Source: an uncultured Bacteroidales bacterium
GTDB lineage: Bacteria; Bacteroidota; Bacteroidia; Bacteroidales; F082
DNA length: 64,000 nucleotides
Reading direction: 5' to 3'
NCBI GenBank assembly: GCA_905234455.1
Contig: CAJOIH010000002.1
Span: 1-64,000 of the forward strand
A program made the position numbers and the translations under genes. The notes beneath the pieces are model-generated. The model made no database searches and had not been told where the DNA came from. It worked only from the letters and a program-made list of their open reading frames with translations. Within the stretch, counting starts at the first letter, position 1. Every line of letters begins with the position of its first letter. Of the stretch, positions 9,701-16,923 are shown piece by piece.

Positions 9701-11404
9701 GCATTGCGTTTTGTGAGCGAATACTTCACGATGGATTTTCGAAAGTTTGTCAACAAATATTTTAAGGAAGAACGACGGGCTCAAATAGATCAGAATATTA
9801 CTCCTGCCAAATACCAGAAACTGTTCGGCGCACTCTCCGATCGACAGCGAGAAATTATCAATGACCAGCAGTCAAAATACATTGTTGTGGCTGCGGGGCC
9901 GGGTAGTGGAAAAACTAGGGTGCTGGTTCACAAGTTGGCCTCATTGCTGTTATTGGAAGATGTGAAACATGAGCAACTGCTGATGCTCACTTTCTCGAGG
10001 GCAGCGGCCACAGAGTTCAAGAAACGCCTTATCGAATTGGTTGGTGGAGCAGCATACTTTGTGGATATTAAGACGTTCCATTCCTTCAGCTTCGATCTGA
10101 TAGGTAAACAAGGCAATCTGGAAGAGGCGGGAGATGTGGTTCGTCATGCGGCAGAGATGATTGAAAGGGGGGAGGTGGAAGCCTCGAAAATTGCCAAGAG
10201 CGTCCTAGTTATCGACGAAGCCCAGGACATGGGATCTGATGATTTTCGTCTGGTGCAGGCCTTGATGCATCACAACGAAGAGATGCGAGTTATTGCCGTA
10301 GGCGACGACGACCAGAATATTTATGCTTTCCGTGGCTCCGATTCTCGTTATATGCAGTCCCTTGTGCAGAATGAGGGGGCCAAACTATATGAGATGACAG
10401 AGAATTACCGCTCCCAGAGAGCCATCGTCGCTTGTGCCAACCGGTTTGTTCAGCGTATTCCGAAACGGATGAAGCATAACCCGATAGTAGCAGTATCAAA
10501 CGAACAAGGTCGTGTTGAAGCACCGTCCAAATTCCAAATCTCTCCATTGCTTTTTCAAATTGAAGGTACCACAGCAGTCCTTACTCGCACCAACGAAGAA
10601 ACCCTCCTGGTTGCGTATGAATTAAGGCAACTTGGAATTCACACCACGGTTGCTCAGTCTATGGATGGGTTCAGTTTCTGTAATCTTGCAGAAGTGAGAT
10701 ATTTCCTCAAGCATTTGGCCTCTGCTAGTGATATCTCTATCTCAAGAGAACAATGGCAAGAAGCTAAACGGCGTACAATCGAGGCTTATGCTACAAGTAA
10801 ATGTTTGGATGTTATTCGCCGTTTCTTCGCTGACTTTGAGGATACGCACAAGGTTTACTATCGTAGTGACCTGCAGGAGTTCGTTCTTGAGTCGAATATT
10901 GAAGACTTCATCACAGCTGACGGGCAATCGGTATTTGTCAGTACAATCCATAAAGCCAAGGGCCGTGAATTTGATACCGTCTATCTGATGTCGCCAGTTC
11001 CAGACGGTTCAAATATCGAAGACATACGCTCCTATTATGTGGGTCTCACTCGAGCCAAACACAACCTCTACCTTTTGAAGAATCCGTTAAGCCAGATAAC
11101 GTCAGTATCAGTTGCATTGTCAATGCATGATGTGTGGCTGGATTTCTTCAAATCACGAAAAGGCACCATTCTCCAACTTCGCAGCGGCGACCAACTGACC
11201 TACCGTAATGGTTATCTCTATAACGAACAAGGTCTTAGTATAGCAGCATTATCTTCCACGGGTAAAGAAAAAATACAGTTCTGGCTGGACAAAAGTTATG
11301 AGGTTTCTGGTGCAGAGGTGAGTTATACACTTGCCTGGCGACCGAAAGATGCTGATACCGACTATGCGGTGTGTTTGGCTAACGTCGTTTTGAAAAGACA
11401 ATAA
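6707..11404 (+). CDS. Giant fusion: DEDD 3'-5' exonuclease + RecQ helicase + UvrD/Rep helicase
   Basis: The 1565-residue protein holds three enzymes. Residues 1-105 look like a DnaQ-fold exonuclease (D6/E8 in FIDTE, GHNIINHD, and NPLNDAIKARDL). A four-Cys cluster CNTSCGNCDYC (from 232), resembling the RecQ zinc site, lies before rather than after the helicase. The RecQ core has Walker A TGGGKS (289-294), DEAH (391-394) and GVDKKDVGLVIHYDI. After winged-helix-like segments, the C-terminal 500 residues form a UvrD-type helicase: GPGSGKT (1064-1070), DEAQD (1170-1174), GDDDQNIYAFRG, STIHKAKGREFD and YVGLTRAK. A role in DNA repair or anti-phage DNA processing is inferred. The first 770 nt or so look AT-richer than the rest. 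Confidence 0.88.
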   Translation: MMVFIDTEVSVQTKKVEDYGAVRDDGAMLHTHSKSDFDTFVLKCDTVCGHNIINHDLKYITLKGNPTIVDTLCLSPLLFPKRPYHNLVKDDKLQVEELNNPLNDAIKARDLFNDEVAAWKQLSSDRQEIFYQLLHDTNEFKGFFEFIKFTPTTRQFLWGRLLKPQLDWSSLILKEYQGKVCNHADFTTLARQYPIETAYCLAVIGSDDVFSITPAWVTRNYPQVANVMNILCNTSCGNCDYCRHKLDSYYGLKEFFGYDEFRTFDGIPMQQQAVESAIKGESLLTIFPTGGGKSLTFQLPALMAGRNIHGLTVVISPLQSLMKDQVDNLAARGISDVVTINGLLDPIERAVAINQVVNGTANLLYIAPEMLRSKTIERLLLGRNVVRFVIDEAHCFSAWGHDFRTDYLFIGDFIRQLQEKKHQNQPIAISCFTATAKQKVVSDICDYFRTKLGLELKVFAANAERKNLRYSVLHADTPDEKYNLLRSLIIGHNSPTIVYVSRTRQTRDLAQHLADDGIRALPFNGKMEAAEKVKNQNAFMGGETQVIVATSAFGMGVDKKDVGLVIHYDISDSLENYVQEAGRAGRDPQMQAECYVLYSDSDLDKHFILLNQTKLSISEIQQVWKAIKDLTAKRDQVSCSPLDIARQAGWSEEVQDVETRIRAAIAALEEAGFIKRGSNSPHVFATGIAVKNMDEARLRLMQSQLFDDNSREEAARIIKSLISARATVEGRGAEAESRVDYLADILGMSKATVIRNINLMRQDGLLADSRDMQAWISKSTSPRNLDAIFRLEHFLLQHFTEESHRFNYKELNEAALKEGLSYANVKRLRTLLHFLSLKGYIHKQEHGATDSVSIRLQLSSEDTKARLERRMRICRFVVETLNARRDPEIEPSLVNFSLVELLKQYQLANQQYMFADNEKPTITDIEEALLYLTKTELMKIEGGFLVIYNTMQIGRLVDRRTRYGKEQYRLLDEFYKQRIRQIHIVGEYANLMVRDYDAALRFVSEYFTMDFRKFVNKYFKEERRAQIDQNITPAKYQKLFGALSDRQREIINDQQSKYIVVAAGPGSGKTRVLVHKLASLLLLEDVKHEQLLMLTFSRAAATEFKKRLIELVGGAAYFVDIKTFHSFSFDLIGKQGNLEEAGDVVRHAAEMIERGEVEASKIAKSVLVIDEAQDMGSDDFRLVQALMHHNEEMRVIAVGDDDQNIYAFRGSDSRYMQSLVQNEGAKLYEMTENYRSQRAIVACANRFVQRIPKRMKHNPIVAVSNEQGRVEAPSKFQISPLLFQIEGTTAVLTRTNEETLLVAYELRQLGIHTTVAQSMDGFSFCNLAEVRYFLKHLASASDISISREQWQEAKRRTIEAYATSKCLDVIRRFFADFEDTHKVYYRSDLQEFVLESNIEDFITADGQSVFVSTIHKAKGREFDTVYLMSPVPDGSNIEDIRSYYVGLTRAKHNLYLLKNPLSQITSVSVALSMHDVWLDFFKSRKGTILQLRSGDQLTYRNGYLYNEQGLSIAALSSTGKEKIQFWLDKSYEVSGAEVSYTLAWRPKDADTDYAVCLANVVLKRQ

Positions 11405-11413
11405 AACCACACC

Positions 11414-12217
11414 ATGTCCGAGCATTGGGAGATATACGCCGACTGGAATCCGTGGCACGGTTGCACCAAGATCAGCCCTGGATGCAAATATTGCTATGTC
11501 TACCGCCAGGACGAGATGTACGGCAGCGAGATTTCCAGCAGTGAATGCCGGAAGACAGGCAACTTCAACCTTCCCGTCAAACGGAAACGCGATCGTTCGT
11601 GGAAGATTGAGAGCGGCAAGATTGTCTTCACCTGTTTCACCTCCGATTTCCTGTTGAAGGATGCCGACCCCTGGCGGCCCGACTGTTGGCTGATGATGCG
11701 CCTGCGGAGCGATCTGTGGTTCTTTTTCTTCACCAAGCGCATCGACCGTTTCATGGAGTGCGTGCCCGACGACTGGGGCGACGGCTACGACAACGTCATC
11801 GTGGGATGTACGGTCGAAAACCAGGCGATGGCCGACTATCGCTTACCTATCTTCCTAACCCTTCCCATCAAGCATAAAAGCATTATCGCTTCGCCCTTGC
11901 TTACCCCCTTGGACCTCACTCCCTACCTGAACGAGACCATCGACGAGGTATCGGTGGGAGGGGAGTCGGGCGCCGAAGCCCGTCCCTGCGACTATGACTG
12001 GATCCTTTCTCTCCGCGAGCAGTGCATCGCAAATGACGTCGCCTTCCGCTTCCATCAAACCGGCGCTCACTTCATCAAGGACGGCAAAATGTACCGCGTG
12101 CCCCGCTGCTACCAACTCAGCCAAGCCCACAAAGCCAACATCGACTACAAAATCGGCCGTTACCTCGTCCCCGAAACGGTGAAGTTCCAATGGAAGGATG
12201 ACGATTATCACGATTAA
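11414..12217 (+). CDS. DUF5131 (phage Gp37/Gp68-like) three-Cys motif protein
   Basis: The 267-residue protein starts with NPWHGCTKISPGCKYCYVYR, whose Cys spacing (CX6CX2C) defines the DUF5131/Gp37-Gp68 family; it probably binds a metal cluster in a radical-SAM-like TIM barrel. VGCTVENQ and VGGESGAEARPCDYDW are further family stretches. The enzymatic role is unknown. Related proteins often sit beside a three-Cys-motif partner (TcmP), but here the neighbour is the fusion helicase, 9 nt upstream on the same strand, so the two are probably co-transcribed. The gene is GC-richer than the defence operon downstream. Confidence 0.85.
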   Translation: MSEHWEIYADWNPWHGCTKISPGCKYCYVYRQDEMYGSEISSSECRKTGNFNLPVKRKRDRSWKIESGKIVFTCFTSDFLLKDADPWRPDCWLMMRLRSDLWFFFFTKRIDRFMECVPDDWGDGYDNVIVGCTVENQAMADYRLPIFLTLPIKHKSIIASPLLTPLDLTPYLNETIDEVSVGGESGAEARPCDYDWILSLREQCIANDVAFRFHQTGAHFIKDGKMYRVPRCYQLSQAHKANIDYKIGRYLVPETVKFQWKDDDYHD

Positions 12218-12229
12218 CATTTCCCATAC

Positions 12230-12252
12230 CCCGCAAGGTTTTTTTGAAAAAA
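12230..12252 (+). repeat. Direct repeat flanking the helicase/DUF5131 module, right copy
   Basis: CCCGCAAGGTTTT-TT-TGAAAAAA lies 13 nt after the DUF5131 stop codon and is the second copy of the repeat at 6652-6674 (two mismatches). Confidence 0.5.
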
Positions 12253-12322
12253 TCTTATCAAACCCTATTTTCCCTAACCCAATCTTAACCCAAATTCTGA
12301 TTGAGTGAAAATTGAAAAGCAA

Positions 12323-12357
12323 TTTTTCGGATGTAACTGTTACTGTGAACCGAAAAA
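12323..12357. promoter_or_regulatory. Nested inverted repeat (TTTTTCGG / CCGAAAAA with inner GTAAC-T-GTTAC)
   Basis: The outer arms at 12323-12330 and 12350-12357 are perfect 8-bp complements, and the inner arms GTAAC/GTTAC at 12333-12343 form a second palindrome. The structure lies directly upstream of a TACTTTGC box (12362-12369), where it could act as an operator, or as an RNA hairpin ending the DUF5131 transcript. Confidence 0.4.
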
Positions 12358-12369
12358 GTAGTACTTTGC

Positions 12370-12440
12370 AGCGGATTAACCTCCTGAACCGTACACATTC
12401 CAAATCACAATGAGGTAATGTAGAGTGCGGTTTTTTTATT
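12370..12440 (+). ncRNA. Candidate small RNA or attenuator ending in a terminator-like hairpin
   Basis: Downstream of a promoter-like TACTTTGC (one base shorter than consensus) comes a stretch of about 70 nt with no plausible ORF. Its 3' part can pair AACCGTACACATT (12387-12399) with AATGT-aga-GTGCGGTT (12417-12432), about 13 bp with a 3-nt bulge, followed by seven T residues. This is the form of an intrinsic terminator and could end a short independent transcript. Confidence 0.3.
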
Positions 12441-12580
12441 TGACGCATTCCGTGTTGGCATTCATTGTCATAAAGCTGCTGCAAGTCCGTAGTGAAGAAA
12501 AGCGTCTCCGCAAAGACTTCGGCGAGGAATACGAAGCCTATTGCCGCCATACCGGTCGCTTCTGGCCGAAATACAATTAG
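12440..12580 (+). pseudogene. 3' remnant of an isoprenylcysteine methyltransferase-like gene
   Basis: The frame ending at the TAG 12578-12580 reads VIKLLQVRSEEKRLRKDFGE followed by EYEAYCRHTGRFWPKYN, the characteristic C-terminal end of ICMT/PEMT-like membrane methyltransferases (RNEE..L...FGEEYEAYC). The membrane segments and the RHPxY motif that should come before it are absent. It is not a copy of the intact ICMT-like gene at 28621, whose C-terminus differs. Confidence 0.55.
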
Positions 12581-12707
12581 ATTCCATTAATCCGGATAGC
12601 AAGAATAAGACCGTGTTCGCAAAATAAAAGGGTTCCTTAAACGGGAACCCTCTAAGAAAAAAGTTGAGGAAGAGGTGAAACATTCACCTAAGAATTGCTA
12701 CTTAAGT

Positions 12708-12770
12708 ATGAAAAACAACAGAACACTAAACATAAAAATCACAAGGAGGAATGATTATGGCACACAATGA
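12708..12770 (+). other. Possible leader ORF overlapping the YhcG start
   Basis: A 20-codon ORF (starting MKNNRTLNIK) terminates 11 nt past the YhcG ATG at 12757. Its 3' half contains the AAGGAGG sequence used as the YhcG ribosome binding site, so its translation could modulate YhcG initiation. This is suggestive only. Confidence 0.2.
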
Positions 12771-13914
12771 AAAAACACTCAACAATCAGGTAAAAGACGA
12801 AATAGTGATTTCTACGGCCATGCGACAGGCGGTAACTGATATCAAAACAGCCATTCTCCAAGGGCAGTACGAAGCCGCTAAAGGAGTGACCCGTATACAG
12901 CTGGCTGTATATTTTGGTATAGGAAAGTATGTGTCCCAACACACACGTCAGGGCGTTTGGGGCACAGGAGCTTTGGATATCATCAGCAAACAGTTGCGCA
13001 GAGAGTTACCAGGATTGAGAGGGTATTCGGCCACTCAATTAAAAAACATGCGTAAGTTCTATGAGAATTGGCAAATGCTTGACGCTAATTCGGCAATTGC
13101 AATTGTCGAATTAGGAAAAGAGCAGCAAATAGATATTTATCATGCTCTCCAGATACCAAACATTAAAGATTTTCCAGTAGAAGACTTTTTTCGCCTGCCG
13201 TTTACTCATCATATCAGAATCATAGAAGGAACTAAGGACATAAAAGAACGTTATTATTATATTCATCGGGTCATAGAAGAAAATGTGGCCGCGGACAATG
13301 TGATCAGTTTTATTAAGGCTAATCCATACAATGGTAGAGATTTAATGCCTAGTAATTTCCAGCGTACAATTCCCGATGCAACCACAATGCGAAAAGCGGT
13401 GATGATGTTTAAGGACTCTTACCTGTTGGATTACATCAATGTGGAGGAGATAGGCTTGCGAGACAGCATCGATGTGGACAAACGTGTGGTTGAAAAGGAG
13501 ATTGTGAATAAAGCCAAGAACTTCATTATGACTCTCGGCCGTGATTTCGCATTCATGGGCAATCAACAGTTGTTGGAAGTTTATGGTGTGGAGCATTTTC
13601 CTGACCTGCTGTTCTTTAATCGCGAACTCAACGCTATGGTAGTCATCGAACTTAAGACAGGAGAGTTCAAAACCACCTATTTAGGACAGTTGATGGGTTA
13701 CTTGACCATTCTTGATGAAAAGATACGGAAAGCTCATGAAAATCCCAGTGTCGGTATTGTTTTGTGTAAATCGGCCAATCGTGAGTATGTTGAGTTTATG
13801 ATCCGCGACTACTCAAAACCAATGGGCGTTGCCACGTATAAAACTGCTGACGAAATGCCAGAGCGTTTGCGCAAGGCATTGCCAAATTTTGAAGAACTGA
13901 AACTGTTGTTGTAG
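12757..13914 (+). CDS. YhcG-family PDDEXK nuclease (DUF1016), first copy
   Basis: The 385-residue protein has the DUF1016 N-terminal DNA-binding domain (YFGIGKYVSQHTRQGVWGTG, ATQLKNMRKFYENW) and a C-terminal PD-(D/E)XK nuclease domain with Asp in HFPDLLFF and the E-x-K of VVIELKTGEF followed by GQLMGYL. I chose the second ATG because an AAGGAGG sits 7 nt before it and only 1 nt before the first; a strong Shine-Dalgarno is unusual for Bacteroidetes. YhcG proteins are thought to process Holliday junction-like DNA and are frequent in restriction loci. The gene stands alone just upstream of the restriction operon. Confidence 0.9.
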   Translation: MAHNEKTLNNQVKDEIVISTAMRQAVTDIKTAILQGQYEAAKGVTRIQLAVYFGIGKYVSQHTRQGVWGTGALDIISKQLRRELPGLRGYSATQLKNMRKFYENWQMLDANSAIAIVELGKEQQIDIYHALQIPNIKDFPVEDFFRLPFTHHIRIIEGTKDIKERYYYIHRVIEENVAADNVISFIKANPYNGRDLMPSNFQRTIPDATTMRKAVMMFKDSYLLDYINVEEIGLRDSIDVDKRVVEKEIVNKAKNFIMTLGRDFAFMGNQQLLEVYGVEHFPDLLFFNRELNAMVVIELKTGEFKTTYLGQLMGYLTILDEKIRKAHENPSVGIVLCKSANREYVEFMIRDYSKPMGVATYKTADEMPERLRKALPNFEELKLLL

Positions 13915-14015
13915 ACAGGGGTGCTGTTTTTATCCAATTAGTTAGACCAATTATTAATTATAATCGCGGCATTGTTTCCATAGACGTTAGCACCGTCGTA
14001 CAAGGTATAATTGCA

Positions 14016-14047
14016 TTTGATATTGTCAAAAATAAATTGTAATTTTG
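14016..14047 (+). promoter_or_regulatory. Promoter of the restriction-modification operon
   Basis: TTTG (14016-14019), a 20-nt spacer and TAATTTTG (14040-14047) match the Bacteroidetes -33/-7 consensus exactly. The first methyltransferase starts 54 nt downstream. No equally good box was seen further inside the operon. Confidence 0.65.
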
Positions 14048-14101
14048 CAAGGCAAAATTAAAGAATACCATTGATGTAAAAACATTAAAACTAAATCAAA
14101 C

Positions 14102-15205
14102 GTGCCATTAAATAAAGCGGATAAACGACGAGGAAGACTTCCAAAAATTGAAGTGGTTGACCTATTTTGCGGAATAGGTGGCCTGAGCTATGGATTGAAA
14201 TCTGCGGGTTTTGATATTCGTGCTGGATTCGATTTGGATCAAACTTGCCAATTTGCATACGAGACTAACACCGGAGGACGTTTTTTTTATAAAGATATAA
14301 AAGATGTCACTGGAAATGAGATAAAAAAACTCTTTTCAAGGAAAAAAAACACAATTCATGTTCTTGCGGGGTGTGCACCATGTCAACCTTTTTCGTCATA
14401 TGCGTTCAAAATGAAAGATAAAGATCCCAACAAATACGATTTATTATATGAATTTGGGAGGTTAGTTGAAGAGATAGATCCAGATATTGTTACAATGGAA
14501 AACGTAACACAAATACTGAATTTTAAATCAAAACCTGTATTAAAAGACTTTGTAAAAAAACTTGAATCATTGGGGTATTTTGTGGATGTAAATAGAGTGT
14601 TTTGTCCCGACTACGGTATTCCTCAGACAAGAAAAAGGTTGGTTTTACTTGCTTCTAAACTTGGATTGATAAATTTGATTTCACCCACACACAAAAAGAA
14701 TAAATATGTTACTGTACGAGATGTAATAGGAGATTTAACCCCTATTGCTGCAGGAGAAATAGACAAAACAGACCCGTTACATCGTTCAACGGCCCTGACT
14801 CCTATAAATCTAAAACGAATAAAAGCCACTCCCTATGGTGGAAGTTGGCACGATTGGCCAGAAGAATTGATTCTTGAATGCCATAAAAAGAAAGAAGGTA
14901 AAACATACGGCAGTGTTTATGGTCGTATGGAATGGGATAAACCTTCTCCGACTATGACCACTCAGTGTACAGGATTGGGGAATGGCAGATTCGGACATCC
15001 AGAACAAGACAGAGCTATTTCCATTCGTGAAGCAGCACTACTTCAAACATTTCCTAAATCATACAAATTCTTCCAAGACGAAAGTGCTGTTTCTATAACT
15101 ATAGCATCACGTTATATTGGAAACGCTGTTCCTCCAAGATTAGGGGAAGTAATTGCTCAAAGTATTATTAATCATGTAAAAAGTGTGATATATGACGAAA
15201 AGTAA
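14102..15205 (+). CDS. DNA (cytosine-5-)-methyltransferase, first of the pair (M1)
   Basis: The 367-residue C5 methyltransferase shows motif I (VVDLFCGIGGLS), motif IV with the catalytic Cys in GCAPCQPFSS (Cys94), motif VI (MENV), motif VIII (QTRKRLVLLA) and motif X (RYIGNAVPPRL). The start is GTG at 14102; no ATG is available before motif I. In LlaJI-type systems two such enzymes each methylate one strand of an asymmetric site. It is the first gene of the operon and overlaps the DUF262 gene by 14 nt. The gene is strongly AT-rich compared with the host chromosome, suggesting transfer. Confidence 0.93.
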   Translation: MPLNKADKRRGRLPKIEVVDLFCGIGGLSYGLKSAGFDIRAGFDLDQTCQFAYETNTGGRFFYKDIKDVTGNEIKKLFSRKKNTIHVLAGCAPCQPFSSYAFKMKDKDPNKYDLLYEFGRLVEEIDPDIVTMENVTQILNFKSKPVLKDFVKKLESLGYFVDVNRVFCPDYGIPQTRKRLVLLASKLGLINLISPTHKKNKYVTVRDVIGDLTPIAAGEIDKTDPLHRSTALTPINLKRIKATPYGGSWHDWPEELILECHKKKEGKTYGSVYGRMEWDKPSPTMTTQCTGLGNGRFGHPEQDRAISIREAALLQTFPKSYKFFQDESAVSITIASRYIGNAVPPRLGEVIAQSIINHVKSVIYDEK

Positions 15206-16259
15206 CAAATTAAGTGAAGAAAGATTAGCCGCAATTGAAGAACAAATCCAGCGAGAAAGTGTGCCATATGTTTATGACACTAAAGAATACCCTGTAGAAG
15301 TTATAGTGGCCAAATACAGCAAGGACCAAATATTCGTTCCTCATTATCAAAGAAACTACGTGTGGAAAAAAGAAGAAAAATCCAGATTTATTGAATCGGT
15401 TTTTCTAGGCGTTCCTATCATGCCTTTTTTAGTTTCTGTTTCAGGAGACGATGCCGAGTTAGAAATCATTGATGGATCACAACGAATTCGCACCCTAGAA
15501 GAGTATTGTAGAGATGGGTTTAAACTATCGGGGCTAAAAAAACTAACACAATTGAACGGAACTACCTTTTCGGAACTTACTGAATCACGAAGAAACAAGT
15601 TTTTATTGAGAGATTTTCGTTTTCATGTAGTTACAGACAAGGCAGATCTTGAAATCCGTTCTGACATTTTTAATCGGGTAAACACAAGCGCTAACAAATT
15701 AAAGCCTAGTGAAATCAGGAAAGGAGCGTATCAAGGCGACTTCTATAACTTCATCATCGAATGTTCAAAATCTGAATTGTTCAGAAAAGTTTGCCCCATA
15801 CCTGAAAGCAAGGCCTCTCGCGGCGAATACGAAGAGTTGGCATTACGCTTTTTCGCTTATGCCAATTCCTATCAAAACTTCAAACACGATGTTGCTCCAT
15901 TTTTAGATGATTTCTTGAAATCAAAGAACAAGGGATTTGATAAAGAAGGTATGAGACAAGATTTTGATATGGTTATGAGTTTTGCTGAAACCCATTTTGA
16001 TCCTCCCTATTTTGCCCGAAAAGGTAGAGATAATGCGACACCAAGAGTCCGTTTTGAAGCTCTATCTGTGGGAATATATTTAGCCTTGAAACAAAAACAT
16101 GACTTGCTGCCAACAGACTTTTCTTGGTTAGAATCTAAGGAATTCAAAGAACTAACGACTTCCGACGCGAGCAACAACCAAGGCAGGTTGAAGGCAAGAA
16201 TTGAATTTGTCCGTGATTGTTTATTAGGAACGATGCAAGATTTACATTACGATGAATAA
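15192..16259 (+). CDS. DUF262 (GmrSD N-terminal-like, ParB-type) protein
   Basis: The 355-residue protein has the DUF262 domain at about residues 25-190. It includes the FVPHYQRNYVWK segment and a DGSQRIRTLEEY motif, a variant of the DGQQR signature of ParB-like nucleotide-handling domains. GmrS-type DUF262 proteins use NTPs and act with nucleases on modified phage DNA. This protein lacks the fused C-terminal DUF1524 HNH nuclease of GmrSD. Its partner is therefore probably the adjacent HEPN protein, whose start overlaps its end by 8 nt. It sits inside an operon of cytosine methyltransferases, which implies a linked function (inference). Confidence 0.85.
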   Translation: MTKSNKLSEERLAAIEEQIQRESVPYVYDTKEYPVEVIVAKYSKDQIFVPHYQRNYVWKKEEKSRFIESVFLGVPIMPFLVSVSGDDAELEIIDGSQRIRTLEEYCRDGFKLSGLKKLTQLNGTTFSELTESRRNKFLLRDFRFHVVTDKADLEIRSDIFNRVNTSANKLKPSEIRKGAYQGDFYNFIIECSKSELFRKVCPIPESKASRGEYEELALRFFAYANSYQNFKHDVAPFLDDFLKSKNKGFDKEGMRQDFDMVMSFAETHFDPPYFARKGRDNATPRVRFEALSVGIYLALKQKHDLLPTDFSWLESKEFKELTTSDASNNQGRLKARIEFVRDCLLGTMQDLHYDE

Positions 16260-16923
16260 TGCCAGAAATGAATATATAAAAAGACTTCATGAAGTAGAAT
16301 TGTATTTCAACACATTACAATTATTGGATAAGGGAGCTTGCTCAATTAAATGTATTGATATTTTAGGCAATGAAGAAACGCAAGAGGTTGATGTTGAGCT
16401 TTCGAAGATATTAAAAGCCAATGGTTTTCTACTTTTGTACAATCTAATTGAGGCCACCATCAGAAATTCTATAGATGCAGTATTAAACTCCATTCATGCC
16501 TCAACTGTGACTTTTCGTGATTTATCAGATAATCTTAAAAAAATATGGATTAAGCAAGAAGCCAAAGAAATAAATAGCGAAAAACATGAAAAAGTAATGT
16601 TGATTGCAAAAGCAATTTTAGATAACGAAATATTGTTTTTTAAAAAAGATTGCATCAACATTAGCGGTAACATAGACGCACAAAAAATTCGGGAAATATT
16701 AAAACAATTTGGTGGAAACATAATAAGCAATGGGAGGGATCTGAAAACCATCAAAGATAAAAGAAACAATCTGGCACATGGAGAATTTACTTTTTCTGAA
16801 ATAGGAAAAGATTACACAGTCAAAGATCTGATTGACTATAAAGATGAGACGAAAGACTATCTTTCAAATGTACTTGATGAAATTCAAGACTATATTAGTA
16901 ACCAAAAATTTCTAATGCATTAA
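16252..16923 (+). CDS. MAE_28990/MAE_18760-type HEPN nuclease
   Basis: The 223-residue, largely helical protein carries the HEPN RNase signature Rx4H as RNNLAH (Arg171, His176) near its C-terminus, preceded by a KTIKDKRN stretch. The overall size and the N-terminal FLLLYNLIEATIRNSID segment fit the MAE_28990 subfamily. HEPN proteins typically cleave RNA and act as toxins in abortive infection. It is translationally coupled to DUF262 (8-nt overlap) and directly abuts the second methyltransferase. A pair in which DUF262 controls the HEPN toxin is the likely unit (inference). Confidence 0.82.
   Translation: MNNARNEYIKRLHEVELYFNTLQLLDKGACSIKCIDILGNEETQEVDVELSKILKANGFLLLYNLIEATIRNSIDAVLNSIHASTVTFRDLSDNLKKIWIKQEAKEINSEKHEKVMLIAKAILDNEILFFKKDCINISGNIDAQKIREILKQFGGNIISNGRDLKTIKDKRNNLAHGEFTFSEIGKDYTVKDLIDYKDETKDYLSNVLDEIQDYISNQKFLMH

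Larger units (their letters stand above)
12218..12756. other. Gene-free stretch: repeat, hairpins, candidate small RNA, gene remnant, YhcG leader
   Basis: This 540-nt gap holds, in order, the right copy of the direct repeat, a nested inverted repeat with a downstream promoter-like box and terminator-like hairpin, the 3' remnant of an ICMT-like gene, two further hairpins (AGGGTTCC/GGAACCCT at 12629-12651; AGGTGAA/TTCACCT at 12673-12689) and a short possible leader ORF before YhcG. The parts are listed separately. Confidence 0.6.
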
